In this document: piece by piece, positions 33,573-41,534 of the stretch
Position numbering within the stretch: the stretch's first letter is position 1
How the letters are laid out: every line of letters starts with the position of its first letter
Source: Dyella sp. C9
GTDB taxonomy: Bacteria > Pseudomonadota > Gammaproteobacteria > Xanthomonadales > Rhodanobacteraceae
Assembly (NCBI RefSeq): GCF_003332825.1
Contig: NZ_QIRF01000018.1
Coordinates: forward strand, 1 to 64,000
Direction of reading: 5' to 3'
Length of the DNA: 64,000 nt
Translations under genes and position numbers: made by a program
The notes under the pieces: generated by a model
Told to the model about the DNA's origin: nothing
Seen by the model: only the letters and a program-made list of their open reading frames with translations
Database searches by the model: none

Positions 33573-35113
33573 CAGGAGTGCGTGGTGTCGTCGTAGTAGC
33601 GAGCCAGGTCACCCTTGAGCTGCTTCAGCGCCTCGGTGTTCAGGTAGATCATGTGGCCCGACGGGTAGTACAGGAAATGGAGATTTCCGCGCAGCGAGGG
33701 CTCCAGATTCATGTGCGACAGGTCGTATTCGGTGATGAAGAACGGCGTGGCGAAGTCGTAGTAACCGTTCACCGACAGCACCTGCAGGTGCGGGTTGGTG
33801 CGCATCGCGTGCGCCAGGTCGCCAGCCACATAGGCGGTCGGCAACGGACGCTTGATGTCGGCGGCCTGGTGCTTCCAGTCCCAGTCCTTGTTGATGTCGC
33901 CAAAGGTGGGGCGGTAGTCCAGGTCGCTGTGGTAGTTGAGCTGGCCGGTCACGTAGTCGTGGAAGGCGGTGACGAAGGCGCCGCTGATGCCGGTATCGGA
34001 GGCGTCGTAGCCGGGCACTTCGCCCGCCGCATCCTCGTCCACGCCTTCGAAGCGCGCGTCATAGCGGCCGATGGTGCGGCGCTCGCCACGCAACAGCTCC
34101 TTGCGGAAGCGCGAAGGATCCACGCGCAGGTTCGCCTGCTTGATGTAGTCCACCGGCAGGCCGGTATAGGCGGCGAGCTGGCGCGCGACGGCATCGGCCT
34201 CGGCAGACGGCACGTCCTGTCCCTTGGCCAGTGCGCTCGCATACGGCCCGTTGGCGAACGCGCGCACCTGGTCGAGATACGTCTTGAGGTCGGCCGGCTT
34301 GTTGGCCAGCTTGTTGTGATACCACGCGGCGGCCGCGTAGCTGGGCACGTAGCCGACGTACATCTCGTCGTAGCCAGGCATGCGCACGCCGTAGTTGAGG
34401 ATCGAGGACATCAGCACGACGCCGTTGAAGTACATGCCCTTGTCCTGCAACGCGTCGACCAGCGCGGCGGAGCGGGTGGTGCCGTAGCTTTCACCGTAGA
34501 GGAACTTGGGCGAGTTCCAGCGGTTGTTGAGGGTGACGTAGCGCTGGATCGCGCGGCTGAAGGCGGAGATGTCCTGGTCCACGCCCCAGAAATCCTTGCC
34601 CTCGGCCTTGCCGAGCGGACGAGAGTAGCCGGTGCCCACGGCATCGATGAAGACCAGGTCGGTCTTGTCCAGCAGGCTGTCATTGTTGGCGACCAGCTTG
34701 TACGGCGCCGGCGCGGTCGCGTCGGGACTGGCCGTCTCGATGCGTACGGGCGCGAACGAGCCCATGTGCAGCCACATGCTGGAGGAACCGGGGCCACCGT
34801 TGTAGAGGAAGGTGACCGGCCGCTTTTCCGGCTTGCCGTTGTCCACCGTATAGGCCACGTAGAACACGCTGGCCTGGGGCTGGCCCTTGTCGTCGCGAAT
34901 CACCAGCGCACCGGCGGTGGCCGTATAGCTCACCGAACGACCTGCGATGCTGACGCTGTGCCGGGTGCGCACGGCCGTCTCGGTGCTGGGGGCCTGGACG
35001 TCCTCGTCCTTGCTGGCGGCGGATTTATCGGCGGGCGCATCCTTGGCCAGCAGTGAGGGACAGGGTGACAGGATCAGGCCAGTACCCAACAACAGAACCC
35101 ACAGACGACGCAT
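33572..35113 (-). CDS. S10-family serine carboxypeptidase-like protein, copy 1
   Basis: 513 aa from the ATG at 35113, chosen because GGGGAG lies just upstream and the signal peptide ('MRRLWVLLLGTGLILS') then starts at once; an earlier in-frame ATG is at 35167. NGGPGSSS, GESYGTTRSA, 'NGYYDFATPF' and 'PSGHMIY' give the full S10 oxyanion hole and Ser-Asp-His triad. These proteins release C-terminal amino acids at low pH in known members. First gene of the S10-S10-phosphoesterase operon; it overlaps the second by one base. Confidence 0.92.
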   Translation of the reverse strand: MRRLWVLLLGTGLILSPCPSLLAKDAPADKSAASKDEDVQAPSTETAVRTRHSVSIAGRSVSYTATAGALVIRDDKGQPQASVFYVAYTVDNGKPEKRPVTFLYNGGPGSSSMWLHMGSFAPVRIETASPDATAPAPYKLVANNDSLLDKTDLVFIDAVGTGYSRPLGKAEGKDFWGVDQDISAFSRAIQRYVTLNNRWNSPKFLYGESYGTTRSAALVDALQDKGMYFNGVVLMSSILNYGVRMPGYDEMYVGYVPSYAAAAWYHNKLANKPADLKTYLDQVRAFANGPYASALAKGQDVPSAEADAVARQLAAYTGLPVDYIKQANLRVDPSRFRKELLRGERRTIGRYDARFEGVDEDAAGEVPGYDASDTGISGAFVTAFHDYVTGQLNYHSDLDYRPTFGDINKDWDWKHQAADIKRPLPTAYVAGDLAHAMRTNPHLQVLSVNGYYDFATPFFITEYDLSHMNLEPSLRGNLHFLYYPSGHMIYLNTEALKQLKGDLARYYDDTTHS

Positions 35114-35340
35114 GCAACTCCCCTGGACGGCGATTGGATCGATGTAACGAAACCCGAGTATGCGCATCGCTGCCCCGGGGCGACCGTGACAAAAGTACTA
35201 GGCAGGTTTTTCGATGGGCCGGCCGGAGCAGGGGGGCGCAGGGTCAAAAGTCGTGATGCAGCAGGCAGTTTGCCTGTGTCCTGGTGCTACATTCGCCGAA
35301 CGCCTCGGGGCGTCAACACCAAACCGAAAGGGGAATGACC

Positions 35341-35823
35341 ATGACAAGGATCCATCTGCGCCGTGCCGCGCTCGCAGTGCTTCTGTTCGCAGGGATGTCG
35401 GGTGCTGCACTGGCGGCTCAGCCGGCGGCCACGGGCCTGGGCCAGGCCTGGCCGAATACCACGGATGTCAGCGCCAGCCCGAACTGGCACGCCTATGTGT
35501 TCACGCTCGGTGGCGTGAAGTACATCCAGGTCAATGACCTCAATGGCAATGTGATCGGCGCCGTCGGCACGTCCAACGGCCAGTTCATCACGCTGCCGAT
35601 CGGTGCGTTCTCGCAATTGGTCACCACGCCGCAGCAGCCTGCCGCCGTGACCACCACCGCGCAGCCCGCCACTGCACCGACCACGGTGTACCAGGACAAC
35701 GCAGTGCAGGTGACCGCCACCACGCAGACGGATGGCACGGTGAAGCTGTCGGCCGTGTCCGCTGTGTCAGCCGCGGCCACGTCGTCTTGTGATCCGGTGC
35801 AGTGCAATAACCACGTCCAGTAA
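35341..35823 (+). CDS. Small secreted Thr/Val/Ala-rich protein, function unknown
   Basis: 160 aa from the ATG at 35341, chosen because GGGG lies 7 nt upstream; an ATG at 35335 is too close to it. Signal peptide residues 1-25 ('LAVLLFAGMSGAALAAQ'). The middle ('WHAYVFTLGGVKYIQVNDLNG') has alternating beta-like strands, the rest is low-complexity Thr/Pro/Ala, and the C-terminus has two cysteines in 'SSCDPVQCNNHVQ', possibly a disulfide. I recognise no family. Divergent from the S10 operon, from which it is separated by 227 bp. Confidence 0.7.
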   Translation: MTRIHLRRAALAVLLFAGMSGAALAAQPAATGLGQAWPNTTDVSASPNWHAYVFTLGGVKYIQVNDLNGNVIGAVGTSNGQFITLPIGAFSQLVTTPQQPAAVTTTAQPATAPTTVYQDNAVQVTATTQTDGTVKLSAVSAVSAAATSSCDPVQCNNHVQ

Positions 35824-35850
35824 TGACGTGTCCGGATCAGCCTGGCTGCG

Positions 35851-37464
35851 TTAGGCGCTGCCAGGCTGATCGGGATCGTACAGAATCACGCTGATGCAGC
35901 GGCCGGCTGAAATGAGATGCTCGCGGGCCCTGCCTTCGAATGTCGCGGCGCGGTCCTCAATGGCCGGCCAGCCCAGGCCAGTGGCTGTGCGCAGCACGCG
36001 CGGCAGCAGGTCATCCCAGCGCACCGACGACAGCTGCTCCGGCCGGGAGCGCAGATTGATGCGCACGACGCACCAGCGGCGTTCGCCGCGCAGGCCGCAG
36101 CGTACCTGCACACGCACGTCGCTGACGTCGCGACGTGCACAACCGTCAGCCACGGCTTCACAGACCAGCCGGTAGATGGTCAGGTTGATCGTGGCGGAAA
36201 GCGTGCTCACCGGACCGCGCAGGTCGCACCAGTAGGACACGCCGCTCTCGTCCAGTACGCGGGCGATCGGCCCCTCGCGCAGGACGCCCGGCAAGCCACG
36301 TTCACGCCAGGTCACCGGACACAGGCTGTCTGCCAGTCGATACAGCTGATCCTGTGCAACCAGCGCCTGGCGCCGGTAACTACGATCATCGAATACCGGC
36401 GCCGAGTGGCGCAACCGTCCGAGCATCACGTTGTAAACCGCATGCACGGTCTCTCGCACCTGCTCCAGCGCCTGAGAGGTCATGCGCAGCTGCACTTCGC
36501 CCTGGTGCATGTTGCGTTGGGCCAGTGCCAGTGCCAGGCGCATGTCGGTACGCTCTTGTTGCGCCTGGATATTGAGCGCTCCAATGCGCTCGCCCATGAT
36601 CAGCATGGTGGTGATGGTGAACGCGATGAATATCTGCGCATTGAGCGTGTTCGGATCGAACATCTTGGGCATCAGCGCGATCACTGCCAGGTTGGCGAGC
36701 ATGCTGCCGATGGCCGCGCCCTGCCAGCCGTAGCGCAAGGTGAGCCACACGACCGGCAGGAACATCGCTACCTGCGCAAGCTGCCGCGTGTTCGTCGCCG
36801 GGGACGAGTTCAACCCCAGTGCAACGAGGAAGGCCAGCGTGGGCACCAGCAGCAGCACGCATTCGATCGCCATGCGACTTGCGATGAAGCGTTTCGCCAG
36901 CCCTCTCCACGGCGAATTGCGCAGCGTCTGGTGCAGCACCAGCACGAACGGCACGATGGTCAGCGCCCCCATGTAATTGCCAAGCATCCACTGGCTGGCG
37001 AGGAAGCCATAGTTGACCGGCGGGTAGTCGCTCGGCAGGTGGGTGATGGACATCAGGCCGATGCTGATGGCGGTGCGGACGGCCGACACCAGCAGCGCGC
37101 AGCAGAGCAGGGCGCTTGCGTTGATGGCGCCGCTGCGCTTGAGAATGGGCCAGCGCTCTCGGTAGAGATAAACCACCGGCATGGTGCCAAACATGGAGGG
37201 CACGAGGTTGCAGATCGCCCAGAGCGTGCCGAAATCAGCAGCGCAACTCACGCTCAGGTAAGCCAGCGACAATATCTCGCCTGCGCAAAGCGCCGCCCAG
37301 TAGCGATAGGGCGCGAGCAACAGCACTGACATGTGCAGGCCGCACAGTATGAGCCAGTGGGAGATGGACAGCTCGCGGAAGAGCGACACACCCAAGGCGT
37401 AGATGGTGGCAATCGCGATCTGGCAGAGCCAGAAAGTGCCCCCCGTTCCCTTTCGCATATCCAA
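35851..37464 (-). CDS. MASE1-type membrane sensor with degenerate histidine-kinase-like end
   Basis: 537 aa. The first 300 residues contain about eight to ten hydrophobic segments with the MASE1 sensory pattern (e.g. 'PPVNYGFLASQWMLGNYMGAL'). The C-terminal part resembles the NarX/LytS class of kinases: a helical dimerisation region, then 'INLTIYRLVCEAVADG' where active members have EALTNA, and 'GLGWPAIEDRAATFEG' like the G box. No ERxRIAxELHD phospho-acceptor is visible and the N-box Asn is replaced, so catalysis is doubtful. No response regulator is adjacent. A perfect CRP/Clp-type site lies 269 bp upstream. Confidence 0.8.
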   Translation of the reverse strand: MDMRKGTGGTFWLCQIAIATIYALGVSLFRELSISHWLILCGLHMSVLLLAPYRYWAALCAGEILSLAYLSVSCAADFGTLWAICNLVPSMFGTMPVVYLYRERWPILKRSGAINASALLCCALLVSAVRTAISIGLMSITHLPSDYPPVNYGFLASQWMLGNYMGALTIVPFVLVLHQTLRNSPWRGLAKRFIASRMAIECVLLLVPTLAFLVALGLNSSPATNTRQLAQVAMFLPVVWLTLRYGWQGAAIGSMLANLAVIALMPKMFDPNTLNAQIFIAFTITTMLIMGERIGALNIQAQQERTDMRLALALAQRNMHQGEVQLRMTSQALEQVRETVHAVYNVMLGRLRHSAPVFDDRSYRRQALVAQDQLYRLADSLCPVTWRERGLPGVLREGPIARVLDESGVSYWCDLRGPVSTLSATINLTIYRLVCEAVADGCARRDVSDVRVQVRCGLRGERRWCVVRINLRSRPEQLSSVRWDDLLPRVLRTATGLGWPAIEDRAATFEGRAREHLISAGRCISVILYDPDQPGSA

Positions 37465-37605
37465 CCCCTTGCTGGACAGGGCATCCTTCGCCGGTGCGGC
37501 TCCTGTCGCGTGAATGGTTCAGGGGGCTCCACCATGTCGCGTACGGCCCCGCCCCTGGCGCATGCTAACCCAATCGGATTGCGCCGACCCCTTTAACCGA
37601 TCTTG

Positions 37606-37622
37606 CCTCACGTGGAGTGAGG
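37606..37622. promoter_or_regulatory. Small inverted repeat upstream of the MASE1 gene
   Basis: CCTCAC-GTGGA-GTGAGG, a perfect 6-bp dyad 142 bp upstream of the MASE1 start in the 306-bp gap 37465-37770. It could be a minor regulator site; no poly-U follows in either direction. Confidence 0.35.
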
Positions 37623-37732
37623 TAAATCCTTGTTGTTCTCTCTATTTCACCTGTGCGCACGCGTAAGCGGAAGTGAAGCCAGGCACTCGGACGGGCCTGC
37701 AGGGTGGCATCTGGCATGTGTATGTTTCGACA

Positions 37733-37748
37733 TGTGATACGCATCACA
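37733..37748. promoter_or_regulatory. CRP/Clp-type binding site, perfect TGTGA-N6-TCACA
   Basis: TGTGATACGCATCACA matches the CRP half-sites exactly and is symmetrical over 12 of 16 bases. Clp, the CRP homologue of Xanthomonadales, recognises the same sequence and in Xanthomonas responds to cyclic di-GMP. It lies in the gap between the Lrp gene (ends 37771) and the MASE1 gene (starts 37464), both leftward, so the MASE1 gene is the likely target. Confidence 0.65.
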
Positions 37749-37770
37749 CTTTGCAGGGGCTTCGGATGGG

Positions 37771-38280
37771 TCAGTCCTGCACGGTGGCCCGCCCGGACTG
37801 CCACATAGCCCGGGTCAGCGGCCGGTTCTCGTGCGGGGTCTGCAGGACCACCAGGGTCGTGGTGCTGATGCTGGGGTGGATCTTCAGCAGGCGGTCGAGC
37901 ACGGCCTCCAGGTGGGCGATGGACATGGCCACCACGCGCAGCAGGGCCGAGTCCTCGCCGGCCAGGCGGCGGCAGTCCAGCACCTCCGGGATGTCGGCCA
38001 CCAGCGAGCCCACCCGGGCGCAGATGCCGCCGTCGCAGCGCAGGCGGATCATGGCGTCGATGTCGTAGCCGAGCCGGCGGTGGTTCACCACGGCGCGGTA
38101 GCCGGTGATCACCCCGGCTTCCTCCAGCCGCTTCACCCGCTCGGCCACGGCAGGCGCTGATAGCCGCACCTTGCGGCCCAGTTCGGCGTAACCCAGGCGG
38201 GCGTCCTGCTGGAGGGCCTCCAGCAGCAACCAATCGGTGGCATCCCAGATCGGTTTCGATTCAAAGGCGATAGCGCTCAT
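37771..38280 (-). CDS. Lrp/AsnC-family transcriptional regulator
   Basis: 169 aa from the ATG at 38280; the earlier ATG at 38331 adds 17 residues that do not fit the family. The N-terminal HTH ('LGYAELGRKVRLSAPAVAERVKRLEEAGVITGY') and the C-terminal RAM/ligand domain ('ALLRVVAMSIAHLEAVLDRL') are complete. It is divergent from an EamA exporter gene, with a dyad in the gap, so it probably controls export of an amino acid or related metabolite. Confidence 0.92.
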   Translation of the reverse strand: MSAIAFESKPIWDATDWLLLEALQQDARLGYAELGRKVRLSAPAVAERVKRLEEAGVITGYRAVVNHRRLGYDIDAMIRLRCDGGICARVGSLVADIPEVLDCRRLAGEDSALLRVVAMSIAHLEAVLDRLLKIHPSISTTTLVVLQTPHENRPLTRAMWQSGRATVQD

Positions 38281-38285
38281 CTCAC

Positions 38286-38305
38286 ATTTCGATCCGCGGC
38301 GAAAT
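38286..38305. promoter_or_regulatory. Dyad ATTTCG-N8-CGAAAT, candidate Lrp operator
   Basis: Perfect 6-bp arms with an 8-bp GC centre, starting 6 bp upstream of the Lrp-gene ATG and 83 bp upstream of the exporter ATG at 38388. Lrp/AsnC proteins typically bind such short AT-flanked dyads; autoregulation plus control of the divergent gene is plausible. Confidence 0.55.
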
Positions 38306-38387
38306 ATCCGGATCCTACGCTGATTCATCATTCAAGCGCGTCAACATCAGCCTTACGATGCCCACGTTCCCCACCCGGACCCTCCCC

Positions 38388-39311
38388 ATGCAAACCCCGG
38401 AACGCCTGGACGGGCGTGCCCTCAGCTATATCGGCATCGCCCTGCTCACCTGGTCGTCGGCCTATGCTGCAATCGCCTATGCGCTGGCCTCGTTCACGCC
38501 AGGCGAAGTGGCGCTGGCGCGCCTGGCCATCGGCTCCCTGTGCTTCGCCGTGTTGCTGGTCGTACGCCGCGTGCCATTGCCGGCGCGACGGGACTGGCCG
38601 GCGCTGGCTGCGCTCGGCGTGGTCGGCCTGACCGTCTATCACCTGTGCCTCAACACTGCCGAAACCCGGGTCGCCAGCGGTACCGCGGCGATCCTGATCT
38701 CGCTGGTACCGGCTACCACCGCGGCGCTGTCGGCCATCTGGCTGCGCGAGCGCCTTTCGCGGCGCACGCTGGCTGGCCTTGGCGTGGCCCTGGTCGGTGT
38801 GGTGACAGTGGTGCTGACCAGCGGCAAGCAGGTCAAGGTCGAGCCGATGGCGGCCCTGGTGCTGGTGAGCGTGCTGGCCTCGGCGGTGTTCTTCGTGGGG
38901 CAGAAACCGTTCTTCGTGCGCAACGGCATGCTGGGCGTGACCGGTTTCACCTTCTTCGCCGCCACGCTGGGCGCGCTGCCGTTCGGCCTGGGACTGCCGC
39001 ATGCGCTGGCCGCGGCGCCGGCCTCCCATATCTACGCGCTGGTATGGCTGGGCATCGCGCCCACCTTCATCGGCTACATCGCGTGGAACGCCGCGCTGCA
39101 CCGCGCCTCGGCCTCGCAGGTGAGCAGCTTCATCTACTTCTCGCCGCCGATTGCCGTGCTGATCGGCTGGGTCTGGCTGGGCGAGCGCCCGACGCTGCTG
39201 ACCCTGCTGGGTGGTGCGATCACCGTGGGCGGCGTGGTGCTGGCCAACGCACGCCGGCGGCCGCCGAGCCCCGCGGCTCCGATCGTCGCCACGCCGGCCA
39301 AACAAGGATGA
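38388..39311 (+). CDS. EamA-family (DMT) transporter
   Basis: 307-aa inner-membrane protein with ten hydrophobic segments in two EamA repeats (about residues 12-140 and 150-285); 'GWVWLGERPTLLTLLGGAITVGGVVL' is the typical end of the second repeat. Metabolite or amino-acid export is usual for the family. An ATG at 38358 would add 10 residues; neither start has a strong ribosome site. Its TGA is 4 nt before the cupin ATG. Confidence 0.88.
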   Translation: MQTPERLDGRALSYIGIALLTWSSAYAAIAYALASFTPGEVALARLAIGSLCFAVLLVVRRVPLPARRDWPALAALGVVGLTVYHLCLNTAETRVASGTAAILISLVPATTAALSAIWLRERLSRRTLAGLGVALVGVVTVVLTSGKQVKVEPMAALVLVSVLASAVFFVGQKPFFVRNGMLGVTGFTFFAATLGALPFGLGLPHALAAAPASHIYALVWLGIAPTFIGYIAWNAALHRASASQVSSFIYFSPPIAVLIGWVWLGERPTLLTLLGGAITVGGVVLANARRRPPSPAAPIVATPAKQG

Positions 39312-39315
39312 GTTG

Positions 39316-39612
39316 ATGGAGCCGATACGCTTGACCGACTTGGCGCGGGCCTTGCCGCGTGCATGGAACTCCCAGGTACTGGCTCGCTTCGGCGATGCCA
39401 ACCTGAAGCTGCTGCGCATGGATGCTGCTGCCTACCCGGAGGAGTGCCATGACTATGCCGAAGGGCTGCTGGTGCTCGACGGCGAGATGCTGCTGGCTGT
39501 GGACGGCCAGCAGCAGCGCGTCGGCACCGGCGAACTGTGCGTGGTGCCTGCCGGCGTGCGGCACGCCGTGCTGCCCGGCAGTCGCGGTACGCTGCTGATT
39601 CTCGATACCTGA
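39316..39612 (+). CDS. Small cupin-domain protein
   Basis: 98 aa, a single cupin barrel. 'PEECHDYAEGLLVLDGEMLLAVDG' resembles motif 1 and 'GTGELCVVPAGVRHAVLPG' motif 2, with His residues that could bind a metal. Such minimal cupins act as ligand sensors or small oxygenases; the activity is not predictable. GGATGAG precedes the ATG, which is 4 nt after the exporter stop, so the genes are in one operon. Confidence 0.82.
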   Translation: MEPIRLTDLARALPRAWNSQVLARFGDANLKLLRMDAAAYPEECHDYAEGLLVLDGEMLLAVDGQQQRVGTGELCVVPAGVRHAVLPGSRGTLLILDT

Positions 39613-39635
39613 CATCCACCGGCTGGAGACCGTCG

Positions 39636-40319
39636 ATGCCATTGCTTTACGTCGCCAACAAGAACTATTCCTCGTGGTCGTTGCGTCCCTGGGTGCTGAT
39701 GAGCGAGCTGGGCATTCCGTTCGTCGAAGAGCAGGTGGTATTCGCAGAAGGCTCCAACTGGCAGGCATTTCGCCGCTTCTCACCGAACGGTCGCGTGCCG
39801 TGCCTGAGCGATGGCGACACCGTGGTGTGGGATTCCCTGGCCATCGTGGAGTACCTGGCCGAGGAACATCCGGCCGTATGGCCGTCCGATCGCATCGCGC
39901 GCGCCTGGGCCCGCAGTGCCGCGGCGGAAATGCATTCCGGCTTCGCCACGCTGCGTGAGCAATGCGGCATGAGCTGCGGCCTGCGCGTGCGCCTGCGGGA
40001 CGTGGGGCCGGCCTTGCAGGCCGACATCACGCGCATCAACGAGCTGTGGAACGAAGGGCTGGCGCGCTTCGGCGGCCCGTTCCTGGCTGGTGCGCACTTC
40101 ACCGCGGTGGACGCGTTCTACGCCCCAGTGGTGTTTCGCGTGCAGACCTATGGCCTGCCGCTGGAGGGGCCCGCCAAGGACTATGCGGCGCGCATGCTGG
40201 CATTGCCGTCGATGCGCCGCTGGTACGACGCGGCGCTCGCCGAAACCTGGCGCGACCGCGCCCACGAGTACGAAGTACTCCGTTACGGCGAGCTGCTCGA
40301 GGACCTGCGCGCCGCCTGA
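39636..40319 (+). CDS. Glutathione S-transferase family protein
   Basis: 227 aa. The N-terminal thioredoxin-like domain has 'NKNYSSWSLRPWVLMSELGI' with a candidate catalytic Ser, and 'NGRVPCLSDGDTVVWDSLAIVEYLAEE' is the glutathione-binding cis-Pro and Glu-Ser region. The C-terminal domain is all-helical. Resembles soluble, plant zeta-like bacterial GSTs. GGAG is 10 nt upstream of the ATG at 39636; a longer frame start at 39537 is in the cupin gene. Third gene of the EamA-cupin-GST operon. Confidence 0.9.
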   Translation: MPLLYVANKNYSSWSLRPWVLMSELGIPFVEEQVVFAEGSNWQAFRRFSPNGRVPCLSDGDTVVWDSLAIVEYLAEEHPAVWPSDRIARAWARSAAAEMHSGFATLREQCGMSCGLRVRLRDVGPALQADITRINELWNEGLARFGGPFLAGAHFTAVDAFYAPVVFRVQTYGLPLEGPAKDYAARMLALPSMRRWYDAALAETWRDRAHEYEVLRYGELLEDLRAA

Positions 40320-40324
40320 GCCCG

Positions 40325-41026
40325 TCAGGCCGGCGTGCCCGGCGCTTCCACGCGTCGTCGCGCCTGCCAGCGGCCCAGCGCCACCAGCGCCAGGCCAACC
40401 ACGATGAAGGCGACCAGCACGACCACGGCATCCAGCAACACCTGCGCGTAGCCGAGAGCCTTCACGTCGAGGAACGGGTAGGGATACCAGCCGTCGACCG
40501 CACCGCGCAGCATCACGTAGAAGAAATAGCCGGCCGGATAGCTCTGCCACGCCAGCACCTGCGACCAGCGCAGGCTGCCCTTGGGCGTGGCCAGCCACCA
40601 GTACAACAGGTACAGCGGTGGCATCAGGTCGTGCACGATCACGTCCGACAGCAACAACCAGCCGGAGGGATGCCACAGCTGGCGCAGCATGACGTTGTAG
40701 ATCAGGCTGACGATCGCGATGCTCATCGCCGCCGCGGTCTGCACGCCCGGCCTCAGGTAGAAACGCAGGATGGCGTTGCGCGGACCGATGGCCGCCGCCG
40801 ACAGCACCTTGGCGACCAGGATGTTGGTGAGGATGGTGTAGAAGCCCAGGAACAGCCACACGCCTCCAAGCGCCGTGCCACCGTTGCCCACCACCTGCCG
40901 GATCGAAAACCACAGCTGCAAGGCCAGCCCGAAGCAGCCGAGCAGGGCGGCGAACACGGCCAATGGACGGTAGCGGTAGGGCATGGGCGAAAGCGCAGGT
41001 AACGGGGTCGCCACTATGCCACTCAT
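40325..41026 (-). CDS. Pr6Pr-family membrane protein
   Basis: 233-aa protein with six hydrophobic segments. 'FLGFYTILTNILVAKVL' and 'VIVHDLMPPLYLLYWW' are the conserved blocks of the Pr6Pr (FAR-17a/AIG1-like) family. Function is unknown; distant eukaryotic relatives (AIG1/ADTRP) hydrolyse fatty-acid esters of hydroxy fatty acids, but that is only a distant hint. Two possible ATGs (41026, 40984). It starts 31 nt after the DUF2269 gene on the same strand. Confidence 0.82.
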   Translation of the reverse strand: MSGIVATPLPALSPMPYRYRPLAVFAALLGCFGLALQLWFSIRQVVGNGGTALGGVWLFLGFYTILTNILVAKVLSAAAIGPRNAILRFYLRPGVQTAAAMSIAIVSLIYNVMLRQLWHPSGWLLLSDVIVHDLMPPLYLLYWWLATPKGSLRWSQVLAWQSYPAGYFFYVMLRGAVDGWYPYPFLDVKALGYAQVLLDAVVVLVAFIVVGLALVALGRWQARRRVEAPGTPA

Positions 41027-41057
41027 CGACGGGAGGCGCTCCAGCGCAAGAAATCGC

Positions 41058-41534
41058 TCAAAGCCAGAGCGGTGGCTTGGCTACCATCAACCAGAAGATA
41101 CCCATCATGGCGAGAAAGGCCGGCCAGCCCAGGGCGAACCACCAGCGCATCATCCGCCCGCAGGACGATGGAAGCGGCTGGCCCGCAGTGGCCGCGAGTT
41201 GGGCCGCGTGACACACGCGCGTCTGCAGCACCACGACGGGCAACCAGCACGCACCGGTCACCAGATACAGCGCGACGGCGGCCAGCAGCCATGGGCTATT
41301 CCATGGAAACCCCATCAGGTGCACCAGCGCGATGCCAGTGAGTGGCTGCACGACAACGGCCGGCGTGGTGAAACACCAGTCCGCGCGCACCGTCAGCCGC
41401 GACGCGGTGGCGATCGCCTGCACATTGCCGGTGCGCCAGGTGAACCACATGAAGAAAGCAGTGCCCAGGCCCGTGCCGAACAGCAAGGTCGAGGACACGA
41501 TATGCACGAGCTTCAGCCATACATAGGCGGTCAT
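41058..41534 (-). CDS. DUF2269 family membrane protein
   Basis: 158 aa with four hydrophobic segments. The start 'MTAYVWLKLVHIVSSTLLFGTGLGTAFFMWF' is the DUF2269 pattern. The frame extends upstream in the SDR gene, but the ATG at 41534 overlaps the SDR stop as ATGA, indicating translational coupling. Function unknown; His and Trp at helix ends might suggest cofactor or quinone contacts, but this is speculative. Confidence 0.85.
   Translation of the reverse strand: MTAYVWLKLVHIVSSTLLFGTGLGTAFFMWFTWRTGNVQAIATASRLTVRADWCFTTPAVVVQPLTGIALVHLMGFPWNSPWLLAAVALYLVTGACWLPVVVLQTRVCHAAQLAATAGQPLPSSCGRMMRWWFALGWPAFLAMMGIFWLMVAKPPLWL

Noticed and set aside
37565..37741. Possible small minus-strand protein between the Lrp and MASE1 genes
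   Set aside because: It is the tail of a frame shadowing the Lrp gene, has no ribosome site and overlaps likely regulatory sequence.
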